Assembly (NCBI GenBank): GCA_900766915.1
Contig: CAAFXE010000015.1
Location: 1 to 25,928, forward strand
Length of the DNA: 25,928 bases
Source: Lachnospiraceae bacterium
Lineage (GTDB): Bacteria; Bacillota; Clostridia; Lachnospirales; Lachnospiraceae
Reading direction: 5' to 3'
This document shows positions 1-7,594 of this stretch, piece after piece. The notes beneath the pieces are model-generated. The model had not been told where the DNA came from. It ran no database searches and was given only the letters and a program-made list of their open reading frames with translations. The translations under genes were made by a program, and so were the position numbers. The stretch's first letter is position 1, and each line of letters begins with the position of its first letter.

Positions 1-116
1 GGGGGCTCCAACTAATCTAAGAACATCTAATCACTCGCAGGAGAGCCTGCTTCGCGAAGATGTTCTAAGATGGATTTTCCGCCCCCTTTGGCCCAAATGC
101 GGTGCACAGACAGAGC
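1..116. repeat. Palindromic structured repeat, copy 1 (left end cut by window)
   Basis: First of three related palindromic elements in the window, cut off on its left side by the window edge. A central stem pairs 15-28 with 58-71 (14 bp, perfect). Inside it is a smaller hairpin, GCAGG-AGAG-CCTGC at 37-50. A conserved tail starting TGGATTTT and containing CCTTTGG follows at about 71-100. The same order of parts recurs at 230-379 (opposite orientation) and 8465-8634. The central-stem sequence differs between copies while pairing is kept. No reading frame runs through it. Confidence 0.75.
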
Positions 117-235
117 TTGCCCCGGGCTGTTCCTGAAAGAATATAAGAAATATTTCATGTAGTTAAGCTTTATATAACCTTAGATTTTGAAATATTACTC
201 TCTTATATTTTGCCACTAACAGCCCGAGGGGCAGG
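117..235. repeat. Interrupted palindrome joining repeat copies 1 and 2
   Basis: The AT-rich spacer between the two head-to-head repeats is itself palindromic. GC-rich arms 117-131 and 218-235 are imperfectly complementary (GCCCCGGGCTGTT against AACAGCCCGAGGGGC). AT-rich inner arms 141-147/202-208 (ATATAAG/CTTATAT) and 149-157/188-196 (AATATTTCA/TGAAATATT) nest inside. This makes 1-379 one large inverted arrangement. There is no gene in it. It could be a separate element or the product of inverted duplication. Confidence 0.55.
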
Positions 236-379
236 TGTTGCACCACGGCGCGTTAAGCCAAAGGAGCCGTAAAATCCTGTCTTAGTATCACTCCGCGAAG
301 CAGGCTCTCCTGCGAGTGGCTAGTGATACTTAGACATAGTTGGAGGCGACGACGCCTGCGAAGTGGGGTAACACCTGTC
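230..379. repeat. Palindromic structured repeat, copy 2 (inverted)
   Basis: Full copy in opposite orientation to copies 1 and 3. Outer arms 230-246 and 363-379 pair at 14 of 17 positions, with two of the three exceptions being G-T wobbles in the plus strand. Central arms 278-292 and 322-336 pair with one mismatch. Inner hairpin GCAGG-CTCT-CCTGC lies at 300-313, and a GGCG-ACGA-CGCC mini-hairpin at 345-356. The conserved CCAAAGGAGCCGTAAAATCC segment (258-277) is the reverse complement of the core in the other copies. About 70 nt of featureless sequence separates it from the terminator at 455. Confidence 0.75.
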
Positions 380-454
380 TTTCGGGGCGTCAGTTGAGAG
401 TGAAGAGTTAAAATTGATGAACTAAAGGGTGATATAGTAAAAGTAGCTCAGGTG

Positions 455-482
455 CAAAAACAGGCACCTGGAAAGGTGCCTG
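455..482 (-). terminator. Rho-independent terminator of the SleB-type hydrolase gene
   Basis: Nine-base-pair stem, CAGGCACCT at 461-469 with AGGTGCCTG at 474-482 and a four-base loop. On the minus strand it is followed by a run of five T (455-459 region). It sits 12 nt past the stop codon of the hydrolase gene. Confidence 0.85.
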
Positions 483-493
483 CCATAAACTCT

Positions 494-1516
494 TTAATAG
501 AAAACGTGATTTCCAATGACAATGTTCGCCGCATTCACACTGGATCTTGCAGATTTAAAATGTGTAAAGCTTCCTACATTGCTGGCTCCGTTAATAGCCT
601 CCTGTGCTGCCTGCAAACAGGAGCTTTTCACGCCGGAAGCCATGACCTGATGTACTCTTGCGCTTGCATAGGGAAACTGTCCCGGTGCATAAATCACATC
701 TGCAATGGAATTCGGATATCTTCCGCTTCTTACACGGTTCATAACCACCGCCCCTACAGCCAGCTGACCTTCATAAGGTTCATTGCCACACTCTAGCTGA
801 ATCAGTGCTCCTAAAAGCTGTACTTCATTGCCATTCGCTTTTACTGCCTCATAGTTTTTCTTAAGCTCTGCCTTTTTTCTGGCTGCTTCTTTGGCCGCCT
901 CCGCCGCACGGATCTGCTCCATGGTCTGTGCTTCACCTACTTCAAACTCTACTGAGGCATACTCTGCCTTGATATATGCTTCGCCGTCCTTGTATTTGAT
1001 CTTCAGCCATCCGTCTTCTTCACCGATGACATCCGCTGTTTCTCCCCAGCCGATTAAATCTCTTGTCTTAGATTCCTCTGATGCCTCTGCACGGATCTTC
1101 AGCGTTTCCGTAATGACAGTAGCCACATTGGTACAGTCTCTCTTAGCAATCTCCTTTGCATCCTTTCCAAAGGCCAGATACTGATTGGCAATATATCCTT
1201 CGCAATCTCCTGATACGACTTTGGTCCATTCTGCACCCCGTTCGATCACATCAGCCGCACCACCTTTATAAAGACGTCCCACAGCTTCGGAAGTCTCACT
1301 TGCTTCCTGACGAATCGTCACATATTCTTTTACATCCGGCATACACCGATTTCCCCATTCCTGCCAGACCTCATAAGTCTCAAACTGCTCACAGGTCATA
1401 GGTTCTACGATGTCTGTAATTCCAGCATTCGCTCCCTCTCCCAGGGATGTAAACCCACAGGCTGACATCCAGATCAGTGCCATTCCCAACAGACTTATCA
1501 TCTGTTTTCTTTTCAT
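494..1516 (-). CDS. Secreted SH3b-domain cell-wall hydrolase, SleB family
   Basis: Predicted peptidoglycan hydrolase acting outside the membrane. From the start at 1516 (340 aa, GGAGGG 7 nt upstream) it has a hydrophobic N-terminal signal (residues 5-19) ending in MSAC, so Cys20 may be lipidated. Two bacterial SH3-like repeats follow (about 64-115 and 132-187, each with the TIRQEAS or KIRAEAS opening typical of wall-binding SH3b). An Ala/Glu/Lys-rich helix spans about 197-222, and a C-terminal Hydrolase_2 (SleB-like) domain about 230-340. The QLECGNEPYEGQLAVGAVV stretch carries the expected catalytic glutamate (E242). SleB enzymes open the spore cortex, but SH3b-SleB fusions also occur as general wall lytic enzymes, so the spore role is unproven. 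The gene has its own strong promoter and terminator and so is monocistronic. A longer upstream reading of 13 residues is less likely because it lacks a ribosome site. Confidence 0.88.
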   Translation of the reverse strand: MKRKQMISLLGMALIWMSACGFTSLGEGANAGITDIVEPMTCEQFETYEVWQEWGNRCMPDVKEYVTIRQEASETSEAVGRLYKGGAADVIERGAEWTKVVSGDCEGYIANQYLAFGKDAKEIAKRDCTNVATVITETLKIRAEASEESKTRDLIGWGETADVIGEEDGWLKIKYKDGEAYIKAEYASVEFEVGEAQTMEQIRAAEAAKEAARKKAELKKNYEAVKANGNEVQLLGALIQLECGNEPYEGQLAVGAVVMNRVRSGRYPNSIADVIYAPGQFPYASARVHQVMASGVKSSCLQAAQEAINGASNVGSFTHFKSARSSVNAANIVIGNHVFY

Positions 1517-1564
1517 TTCGCTACCCTCCATATTTGTTACGAAAATATTACACAATCTTTTGCA

Positions 1565-1593
1565 ATTGTAACAAACAATACATTATATGTCAA
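1565..1593 (-). promoter_or_regulatory. Sigma-A promoter of the SleB-type hydrolase gene
   Basis: Minus strand: -35 TTGACA (1588-1593), a 17-nt spacer, and -10 TACAAT (1565-1570). This is a near-consensus housekeeping promoter about 50 nt upstream of the hydrolase start. It argues for vegetative rather than sporulation-specific expression. Confidence 0.85.
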
Positions 1594-1611
1594 ATATGGA
1601 GAAAATATGCA

Positions 1612-1746
1612 TGTTCAGAGACATTAAAAATTTCCAGAAGCAGACGTAAAATGCTTGCATTTTTAAGACTGTTTCTGGAAATTTTTATTTGGCGTATACG
1701 CCGCATCTCCGAAATGCCATGCATTTTGGAGATGCGTCTCTGAACA
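1612..1746. repeat. 135-nt cloverleaf-like palindromic element
   Basis: A closing stem (1612-1622 with 1736-1746, 11 bp perfect) surrounds three further hairpins. The first is a long stem, 1626-1654 with 1657-1686, whose outer 14 bp are perfect. The second is the self-complementary GGCGTATACGCC (1691-1702). The third is 1703-1717 with 1721-1735 (14 of 15 pairs plus one G-T wobble). It lies between the hydrolase promoter and the end of the rRNA methyltransferase gene, five bases after that stop codon. Both wobbles I can place favour pairing of a plus-strand transcript, although the flanking genes are on the minus strand. It may be a MITE-like element, a structured RNA or an elaborate transcription end. 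Confidence 0.7.
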
Positions 1747-1751
1747 GCCGA

Positions 1752-2525
1752 TTATCTGCGTTGTCTTGCTGCCTCGTACATCAATATCGCCGCAGCTACA
1801 GCTGCATTTAGGGATTCCAACTGTCCTTCCATGGGAATCTTTATATATTGGCCGGCAATTCGTGAAATCTCATCCGTCAGTCCGTTTCCTTCATTTCCGA
1901 TAAGAAATGCACTGGGACCTTTGTAGGATGCCTCATCGTAAAATTCTTTTCCTTTTAAATGTGCCGCATAGGTTGTGATCCCTTTTTCATGAAGCTGCTC
2001 TAAAGTTGCCTTCAAGTCATCAACATAGAGAAACGGAACCCGGTAGATGGAACCCATAGTAGAACGGATGGTCTTGGGATTGTAAATGTCTACACATCCT
2101 TTACTTAAGATCACGCCTGTCACACCGGCACCTTCCGCCGTACGCATCATTGTGCCTAAGTTTCCCGGATCCTGCAGATTTTCCAACACCAGAAGCAGTG
2201 GAGCCTTCTGCCCTGTCAAATGGCAAAGCTCATATTTCTTCTGCTTCATGACCAGCAAAATTCCCTGAGGTGTCTTCGTATCTGCTACATGCTCAAAGAC
2301 CTCTTTTTTCAAAATCTCATAGGGGATGTCCTCAAGTTTTCCGGTAAGATTTCCCTTTTCCATCAGCTCTTCGCTGACATAAGCCCTGACAATTTCCTCC
2401 CGGGGTGCCTCCTGAAACATCTTGATGCCTTCCACCACATAGACGCCCTGTTCCGTACGCACCTTTGATTTTTTGATTAACTGTGCCAGATTTTTCACCT
2501 GAGCATTTGAAGTACTTGTAATCAT
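1752..2525 (-). CDS. TrmH/SpoU-family rRNA (ribose-2'-O) methyltransferase
   Basis: Predicted SAM-dependent RNA 2'-O-ribose methyltransferase of the SPOUT fold. With the start at 2525 it is 257 aa: an N-terminal substrate-binding domain opening ITSTSNAQVKNLAQL (typical of the RlmB/TsnR-like group), then the catalytic domain. The three SpoU motifs are visible: NLGTMMRTAEGAGV, FLIGNEGNGL and SLNAAVAAAILMYE. The last two build the trefoil-knot cofactor site. The exact rRNA or tRNA target cannot be told from sequence. The start codon lies one base after the phosphofructokinase stop and has only a weak ribosome site, so translation is probably coupled to pfkA. A start 15 codons upstream at 2570 would overlap pfkA and is less likely. 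Last gene of the dnaE-pfkA-methylase operon. Confidence 0.88.
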   Translation of the reverse strand: MITSTSNAQVKNLAQLIKKSKVRTEQGVYVVEGIKMFQEAPREEIVRAYVSEELMEKGNLTGKLEDIPYEILKKEVFEHVADTKTPQGILLVMKQKKYELCHLTGQKAPLLLVLENLQDPGNLGTMMRTAEGAGVTGVILSKGCVDIYNPKTIRSTMGSIYRVPFLYVDDLKATLEQLHEKGITTYAAHLKGKEFYDEASYKGPSAFLIGNEGNGLTDEISRIAGQYIKIPMEGQLESLNAAVAAAILMYEAARQRR

Positions 2526-2526
2526 A

Positions 2527-3507
2527 TTATCTTGATAATGCCATGGCAATTTCGCACTGATATGGATCAATGGTTTTGTTCATTGCAAGGGCTTCATTAA
2601 TATCAAAATCCTGAAACTCACCATTTTGGTATCCCACAACACGGTTTGTTTTTCCTGCACAAAGAAGGTCGGCTGCCATAGCACCCATAATGGAAGCATA
2701 CATTCTGTCCTTACAGGTTGGGCTTCCGCCACGCTGCATGTGGCCTAAGATCGTTGCTCTTGTTTCAATACCGGTCGCTGCTTCAATTCTTCTTGCCATG
2801 GAAGTAGAATGTCCGATACCTTCCGCATTGATAATGATATGATGCTTTTTACCGCGTTTACGGTTACGGATAATGTTATTGATAATTTCCTGTTCATCAT
2901 AGTTATAGGTTTCCGGCAAAAGGATGTCTTCTGCACCGTTTGCAATACCACACCATAATGCGATATAACCTGCATGGCGTCCCATAACCTCAATGATACT
3001 GCATCTTTCATGGGATGTAGATGTATCACGTACCTTGTCAATGGCTTCCATGGCTGTATTCACTGCAGTGTCAAAACCGATGGTATATTCTGTACACGCT
3101 ATGTCAAGGTCGATGGTTCCCGGAACACCTACAGTGTTGATACCACCGTTTGCAAGACACTGTGCACCCTTAAAGGAACCGTCACCACCGATGACTACCA
3201 GACCATCAATGCCGTGCTTTTTGCAGATCTCAATACCTCTTTGCTGACCTTCCGCTGTACGGAATTCTGCACAGCGGGCTGTATAGAGAATGGTACCGCC
3301 TCTCTCAATGGTGTCAGATACATCGGATGGCTTCATATCAAAAATATCTTCCTCTAAAAGTCCCTGATAGCCTCTTCGAATACCTTTCACCTGTTTTCCA
3401 TTGTAGCATGCACGTCTTACAACGGCACGAATCGCAGCGTTCATACCCGGTGCATCTCCACCGCTCGTCAACACACCAATCGTTTTGATCTCTTTATCTG
3501 CTGCCAT
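2527..3507 (-). CDS. pfkA: ATP-dependent 6-phosphofructokinase
   Basis: Phosphorylates fructose 6-phosphate to fructose 1,6-bisphosphate, the committed step of glycolysis, in the cytoplasm. It is 326 aa, close to the usual 320. Visible motifs: GGDAPGMN (16-23, ATP site), GGDGS (107-111, where the glycine marks ATP rather than pyrophosphate use), PGTIDLDI (129-136, catalytic Asp133 with Asp135), MGRHAG (175-180) and GHMQRGGSP (substrate and allosteric region). The usual TIDND is TIDLD here, an Asn-to-Leu change between the two aspartates. The catalytic residues themselves are kept. A good AAGGAGG ribosome site precedes the start. It lies 11 bases downstream of dnaE, an order common in Clostridia, and shares its promoter. 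Confidence 0.97.
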   Translation of the reverse strand: MAADKEIKTIGVLTSGGDAPGMNAAIRAVVRRACYNGKQVKGIRRGYQGLLEEDIFDMKPSDVSDTIERGGTILYTARCAEFRTAEGQQRGIEICKKHGIDGLVVIGGDGSFKGAQCLANGGINTVGVPGTIDLDIACTEYTIGFDTAVNTAMEAIDKVRDTSTSHERCSIIEVMGRHAGYIALWCGIANGAEDILLPETYNYDEQEIINNIIRNRKRGKKHHIIINAEGIGHSTSMARRIEAATGIETRATILGHMQRGGSPTCKDRMYASIMGAMAADLLCAGKTNRVVGYQNGEFQDFDINEALAMNKTIDPYQCEIAMALSR

Positions 3508-3518
3508 GATTGTCCTCC

Positions 3519-6500
3519 TTATATCGCTTTTAGCGTTCTGATCTTAATATTATTTTCACCGAACTGCTGCTTCAGGGAAGCCAGCAATGAATCGGTAATT
3601 GCTACGTTTCTATTGGCGGGATACCTTTTCCACTGTTTTTCCTTTGCAAGGTAAGCTACCACAGGCACATCTCCTTCATAAACCTTCAGGGAATTTAACA
3701 TCCGGACTTCCAGCTGATGAAATGCTTCCTTGTCTGCAAACTGGATCCACAGCTCTTTTTTCTCCTGATCAAAAGGAATGATCTTTTCACAGATCAGCCT
3801 GCTTGGCTTATCATCCTCATTAGAAACCCGTCCCTGTACAAATACTTTTGCATCTGTTTCCAGAAAACGTGCATTTTGTTCATAATCTTTCGGAAATACA
3901 ATGACTTCCATCGTTCCCAACAAATCTTCTATGGTAAGATAGGCCATCTGTTTGCCTGTCTTTGTTAATTTTACACTTTTTTCGCTGATAATTCCACCAA
4001 CAATTGCTTTTTCGCCATCTTTTGCCCTGGTGGCTCCAAGCTCCTCATCCAACATAAAATCGGCGGATGTATGGGAAATGGTCTTTCTCCACCGTTCTTC
4101 ACATTCCTCCAGGGGATGTCCGCTTAAATATACTCCTAAAACTTCCTTTTCCATGGCTAAAAGCTCTGCCTTATCGTATTCTCCCACAGCTGGCATCTGG
4201 ATTTCCAGGGATGCCTTCGTATCATCATCCACAAAATCAAACAAACTCATCTGTCCGGTCAGAGAATTTTTCTTTTCTCTTGCCGCATCATCCATGATGG
4301 GATTGTAGACGATCAGCTTCTGCTTTCTGGTTCCCTCCAGGCAGTCCAGTGCTCCGGATTTAATGAAGTTTTCAATGGTTCTTTTATTGACTTCTTTATT
4401 GCTCAGACGATTAATGAAATCCTTCAGGCTCTTATAAGCTCCATTTTCTTCACGCTCTGCCACAATGGTCTCAATCACAGACCGTCCAATACTTTTAATA
4501 GCAGACAATCCATAGTGGATCCCTTTTTCACTGACAGAAAATCCGGCATAGCCCACATTAATATCCGGCGGCAGAATGGCAATCCCCATCTGCCGGCAGT
4601 TTAAAATATATTCTGCTACCTTGGATGGATTATCGATGACTGAAGTCATCAGAGCCGCCATGTATTCTATCGGGTAGTAATACTTCAGCCACGCAGTCTG
4701 ATATGACACCACTGCATAAGCTGCCGCATGGGATTTATTGAAGGCATACTTGGCAAAATCCGTCATATTATCAAAGATCTTGTTGGCAGTCTGCTCCGGA
4801 ATGCCTCTGCTGATGCAGCCGGGAACCCCCTCTGCCTCGTTTCCGTAGACAAAGTTTTTACGTTCCTTCTCCATGACGGAAGCCTTTTTCTTACTCATGG
4901 CACGGCGCACCAGATCGGCACGTCCCAAAGTATAGCCTGCCAGCTTCTGAACAATCTGCATAACCTGTTCCTGATAAACGATGCAGCCGTAGGTAGGCTC
5001 CAGAATGCTTTGAAGCTCCGGACAGTCATAGGTGATGGTTTCCGGGTGATCTTTTCCTTTAATATACTGGGGAATAAAATCCATAGGACCCGGACGGTAA
5101 AGGGAAATTCCCGCTATGATATCTTCCAGGCTCTTTGGCTTTAACTCCTTCATGAAGTTTTTCATTCCCGCACTTTCCAGCTGGAAAACGCCTTCACATT
5201 TTCCTGTGCCAATGGAGGCTAATACCTTGGAATCATCATAATCAATTTTTTCAATATCAATTTCCACGCCCCTGGTCTTTTTCACTATGTTCACGGCGTT
5301 TTGGATCACCGTCAAGGTTCGAAGACCCAAAAAGTCCATCTTCAAAAGTCCCAGTTCTTCCAGCGTGGTCATGGTAAACTGGGTGGTGATGGAACCGTCG
5401 GAGCCTCTGGAAAGAGGTACATATTCATCTACCGCTTTCTGGCTGATGACTACTCCGGCTGCATGCATGGAGGTATGTCTCGGAAGCCCCTCCAGACGCT
5501 TTGCCATATCGATCAGCTCATGGATCTGTGGGTTTTCCTCGTAGCTTTTGCGCAGCTCCGAATTGGCCTGCAATGCCTTGTCGATAGTAATATTTAATTC
5601 CTGTGGGATCTGCTTGGCTGTCTGGTCACAGAGCTGATAGGGAAGGTCCATGACCCGTCCCACATCTCGGATAACACCCCGGGCAGCCAGTGTACCAAAG
5701 GTTACGATCTGTACCACACGGTCTTTTCCATATTTTTGTACAACGTAATCAATGACTTCCTGACGCCGTTCAAAGCAGAAGTCCACGTCAATATCCGGCA
5801 TGGATACTCGCTCCGGATTCAAAAACCTTTCAAAGAGCAGATTATATTTTATGGGGTCAATGGTAGTAATCCCCAATGTATAGGAAACAATACTTCCCGC
5901 TGCACTTCCTCGTCCCGGTCCGACCGCAATGCCATGGTCCTTCGCATATTTGATGAAGTCCCACACGATGAGAAAGTAGTCCACATATCCCATCTTCTTA
6001 ATGATGCCCAGCTCATAGCTTAGCTGGTCTTCCAATGCCTTTTCATGATTTGGATAGCATCTCTCCAATCCTTCAAAGCACAATTTATTTAAATATTCCC
6101 AGGAGGTGTAGCCTTCCGGTACATCATATTTGGGAAGCTTGGTGACACCAAATTCAATCTCCACCTGACAGCGCATGGCAATCTTGTGAGTATTTTCCAG
6201 TGCCTGCAGCGCATAGGGAAACAGCTCTGCCATCTCCTGGGGAGATTTCACATAGTACTGACCGCCCTCATAGCGCATACGGTTTTCATCCGACAGCTTC
6301 TTTCCGGTCTGGAGACACAGCAAAATATCGTGAGGCTTTTCATCCTCCGCATAGGTATAATGGACATCATTGGTAGCCACCAGCTCGATGCCTGTATCCT
6401 GGCTCAGCTTCAAAAGCTCCATGTTGACCTTTCTCTGCTCCGGCAGACCATGATCCTGCAATTCCAGAAAGAAATTGCCTTTTCCAAAAACGGATTCATA

Positions 6501-6983
6501 TTTTAAGGCAGCTTTCTTTCCTTCCTCATAAAATCCTCTGTTTAAATATCTTTGAACCTCTCCTGCCAGACAGGCACTCAAGGCAATGACTCCTTCGTGA
6601 TATTGCTTTAAAACCTCCAGATCCACACGGGGCTTATAATAGTAGCCTTCTGTAAATCCTTTGGAAACAATTTTCATCAGGTTCTGATATCCTGTCTGAT
6701 TTTCCGCTAAAAGTACCAGGTGATAGTAGCGGTCCTCATGTTCTCCCACTTCCCGGTCAAAACGGGAACCCGGGGCTACATACACCTCACATCCCAAAAT
6801 CGGATGGATCCCTTCCGCTTTGGCTGCACGATAAAAATCGATGACACCAAACATGACACCGTGGTCTGTGATTGCCACGCTATCCATCCCCAATTCTTTT
6901 ACCCGGAGAATGCATTCTTTTATTTTATTGGAGCCGTCTAAGAGGCTGTACTCTGTATGCACGTGCAGATGTGTGAAATTCAT
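3519..6983 (-). CDS. dnaE: DNA polymerase III alpha subunit, DnaE type
   Basis: Replicative C-family DNA polymerase subunit, 1154 aa, full length for DnaE. Domains in order: an N-terminal PHP domain beginning FTHLHVHTEYSLLDGS, with the conserved His residues; the palm with the catalytic PDIDVDF near residue 400; GPGRGSAAGS and the fingers region; the beta-clamp and helix-hairpin-helix part around ALMTSVIDNPSKVAEYI and LSAIKSIGRSVIE; and an OB-fold near 1000 (VGGIISEKSVKLTKTGKQMAYLTIEDLLG). In Gram-positives DnaE works beside PolC, extending primers mainly on the lagging strand. It lacks the 3'-5' exonuclease insertion of PolC. First gene of the operon with pfkA and the rRNA methylase, driven by a promoter embedded in the preceding terminator. 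Confidence 0.97.
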   Translation of the reverse strand: MNFTHLHVHTEYSLLDGSNKIKECILRVKELGMDSVAITDHGVMFGVIDFYRAAKAEGIHPILGCEVYVAPGSRFDREVGEHEDRYYHLVLLAENQTGYQNLMKIVSKGFTEGYYYKPRVDLEVLKQYHEGVIALSACLAGEVQRYLNRGFYEEGKKAALKYESVFGKGNFFLELQDHGLPEQRKVNMELLKLSQDTGIELVATNDVHYTYAEDEKPHDILLCLQTGKKLSDENRMRYEGGQYYVKSPQEMAELFPYALQALENTHKIAMRCQVEIEFGVTKLPKYDVPEGYTSWEYLNKLCFEGLERCYPNHEKALEDQLSYELGIIKKMGYVDYFLIVWDFIKYAKDHGIAVGPGRGSAAGSIVSYTLGITTIDPIKYNLLFERFLNPERVSMPDIDVDFCFERRQEVIDYVVQKYGKDRVVQIVTFGTLAARGVIRDVGRVMDLPYQLCDQTAKQIPQELNITIDKALQANSELRKSYEENPQIHELIDMAKRLEGLPRHTSMHAAGVVISQKAVDEYVPLSRGSDGSITTQFTMTTLEELGLLKMDFLGLRTLTVIQNAVNIVKKTRGVEIDIEKIDYDDSKVLASIGTGKCEGVFQLESAGMKNFMKELKPKSLEDIIAGISLYRPGPMDFIPQYIKGKDHPETITYDCPELQSILEPTYGCIVYQEQVMQIVQKLAGYTLGRADLVRRAMSKKKASVMEKERKNFVYGNEAEGVPGCISRGIPEQTANKIFDNMTDFAKYAFNKSHAAAYAVVSYQTAWLKYYYPIEYMAALMTSVIDNPSKVAEYILNCRQMGIAILPPDINVGYAGFSVSEKGIHYGLSAIKSIGRSVIETIVAEREENGAYKSLKDFINRLSNKEVNKRTIENFIKSGALDCLEGTRKQKLIVYNPIMDDAAREKKNSLTGQMSLFDFVDDDTKASLEIQMPAVGEYDKAELLAMEKEVLGVYLSGHPLEECEERWRKTISHTSADFMLDEELGATRAKDGEKAIVGGIISEKSVKLTKTGKQMAYLTIEDLLGTMEVIVFPKDYEQNARFLETDAKVFVQGRVSNEDDKPSRLICEKIIPFDQEKKELWIQFADKEAFHQLEVRMLNSLKVYEGDVPVVAYLAKEKQWKRYPANRNVAITDSLLASLKQQFGENNIKIRTLKAI

Positions 6984-7047
6984 GTTCTACTCTCTTTCGA
7001 ATAATAATCGTATCTGTTCAGTACCTTCCAGATACTTTTGCTTTTTT

Positions 7048-7076
7048 ATTATACACAAAAAAGAGGAAACAAACAA
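7048..7076 (-). promoter_or_regulatory. Promoter of the dnaE-pfkA operon
   Basis: Minus strand: -35 TTGTTT (7071-7076), a 17-nt spacer and -10 TATAAT (7048-7053), about 65 nt upstream of the dnaE start. The -35 box falls in the loop and arm of the preceding gene's terminator hairpin, so the two signals overlap. Confidence 0.7.
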
Positions 7077-7088
7077 CGCTGTTTCCTC
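7056..7088 (-). terminator. Rho-independent terminator of the HPr-like gene
   Basis: Perfect 9-bp stem, GAGGAAACA (7063-7071) with TGTTTCCTC (7080-7088), followed on the minus strand by a run of six T (7057-7062). It lies about 85 nt past the stop of the HPr-like gene. Confidence 0.85.
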
Positions 7089-7173
7089 TCATTTTACTTA
7101 CATTTTATTTATCTCTTTTGATTATGGGACTGTCCCTTTTCTGCAGGGGTTTTCTCAAAATATCGGGAGTTAT

Positions 7174-7410
7174 TTATTCTCCGCCCATCATGAAATTAAT
7201 CAGTCTGTCAATGTCTTCTCTTTCATACGCAATGACTTCCAGCTCAGGAATTTCACCGTTTGAGAAAATGTTTGCCATAGATACATACTGACATAATTTG
7301 GATTTCAGATTTAATCTGTCACCTTCACCTGTTACTAATTCTACTTTTCCTTTGCAGGAATCCACTACCTTAAAAAATGCATCGATGTTAGAAATATTTG
7401 TTACTTTCAT
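7174..7410 (-). CDS. HPr-like protein lacking the active-site histidine
   Basis: A 78-aa protein with the length and general pattern of PTS phosphocarrier HPr. The C-terminal half VELVTGEGDRLNLKSKL...ELEVIAYEREDIDRLINFM matches the HPr strand-helix layout, with a serine in LKSKL where HPr has regulatory Ser46. The H-A-R-P-A segment around His15 is replaced by SNIDAFFKVVD; there is no histidine anywhere in the protein, so it cannot accept phosphate from enzyme I. It may be a regulatory relative of HPr, like Crh. Start 7410 is chosen for its AGGAGG seven bases upstream; a start 10 codons earlier at 7440 is possible but has no ribosome site. Own promoter and terminator, hence monocistronic. Confidence 0.7.
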   Translation of the reverse strand: MKVTNISNIDAFFKVVDSCKGKVELVTGEGDRLNLKSKLCQYVSMANIFSNGEIPELEVIAYEREDIDRLINFMMGGE

Positions 7411-7455
7411 TTCGATTCCTCCTAATTCATTCACTTTCATTTTCCTTACGCTGTC

Positions 7456-7483
7456 AGTATAGCATTGTTGCCAAAATTTGCAA
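7456..7483 (-). promoter_or_regulatory. Promoter of the HPr-like gene
   Basis: Minus strand: -35 TTGCAA (7478-7483), 16-nt spacer, -10 TATACT (7456-7461), about 45 nt upstream of the chosen start. Confidence 0.65.
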
Positions 7484-7594
7484 GTGTTTTTTGTGCACTT
7501 TCACAGATTTGTGTACTTTTATTTCTATTGAATGAGGAAACAAAAGTTTTTTGGAGGAATTTACCATAGTAAAGCGATGCAAAGTCATCCTGCC

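Noticed and set aside
1..379. CRISPR-like array or rRNA-related repeats
   Set aside because: The repeats are inverted, long and internally structured, with no regular spacer pattern and no cas genes nearby; no rRNA sequence is recognisable.
2527..3507. Catalytic defect in phosphofructokinase from TIDLD
   Set aside because: Both aspartates and all other active-site motifs are present; the Asn-to-Leu change may be normal in this lineage.
4728..5144. Plus-strand protein genes inside dnaE and other long minus-strand genes
   Set aside because: They lack ribosome sites and recognisable domains, and lie entirely opposite well-supported coding sequence.
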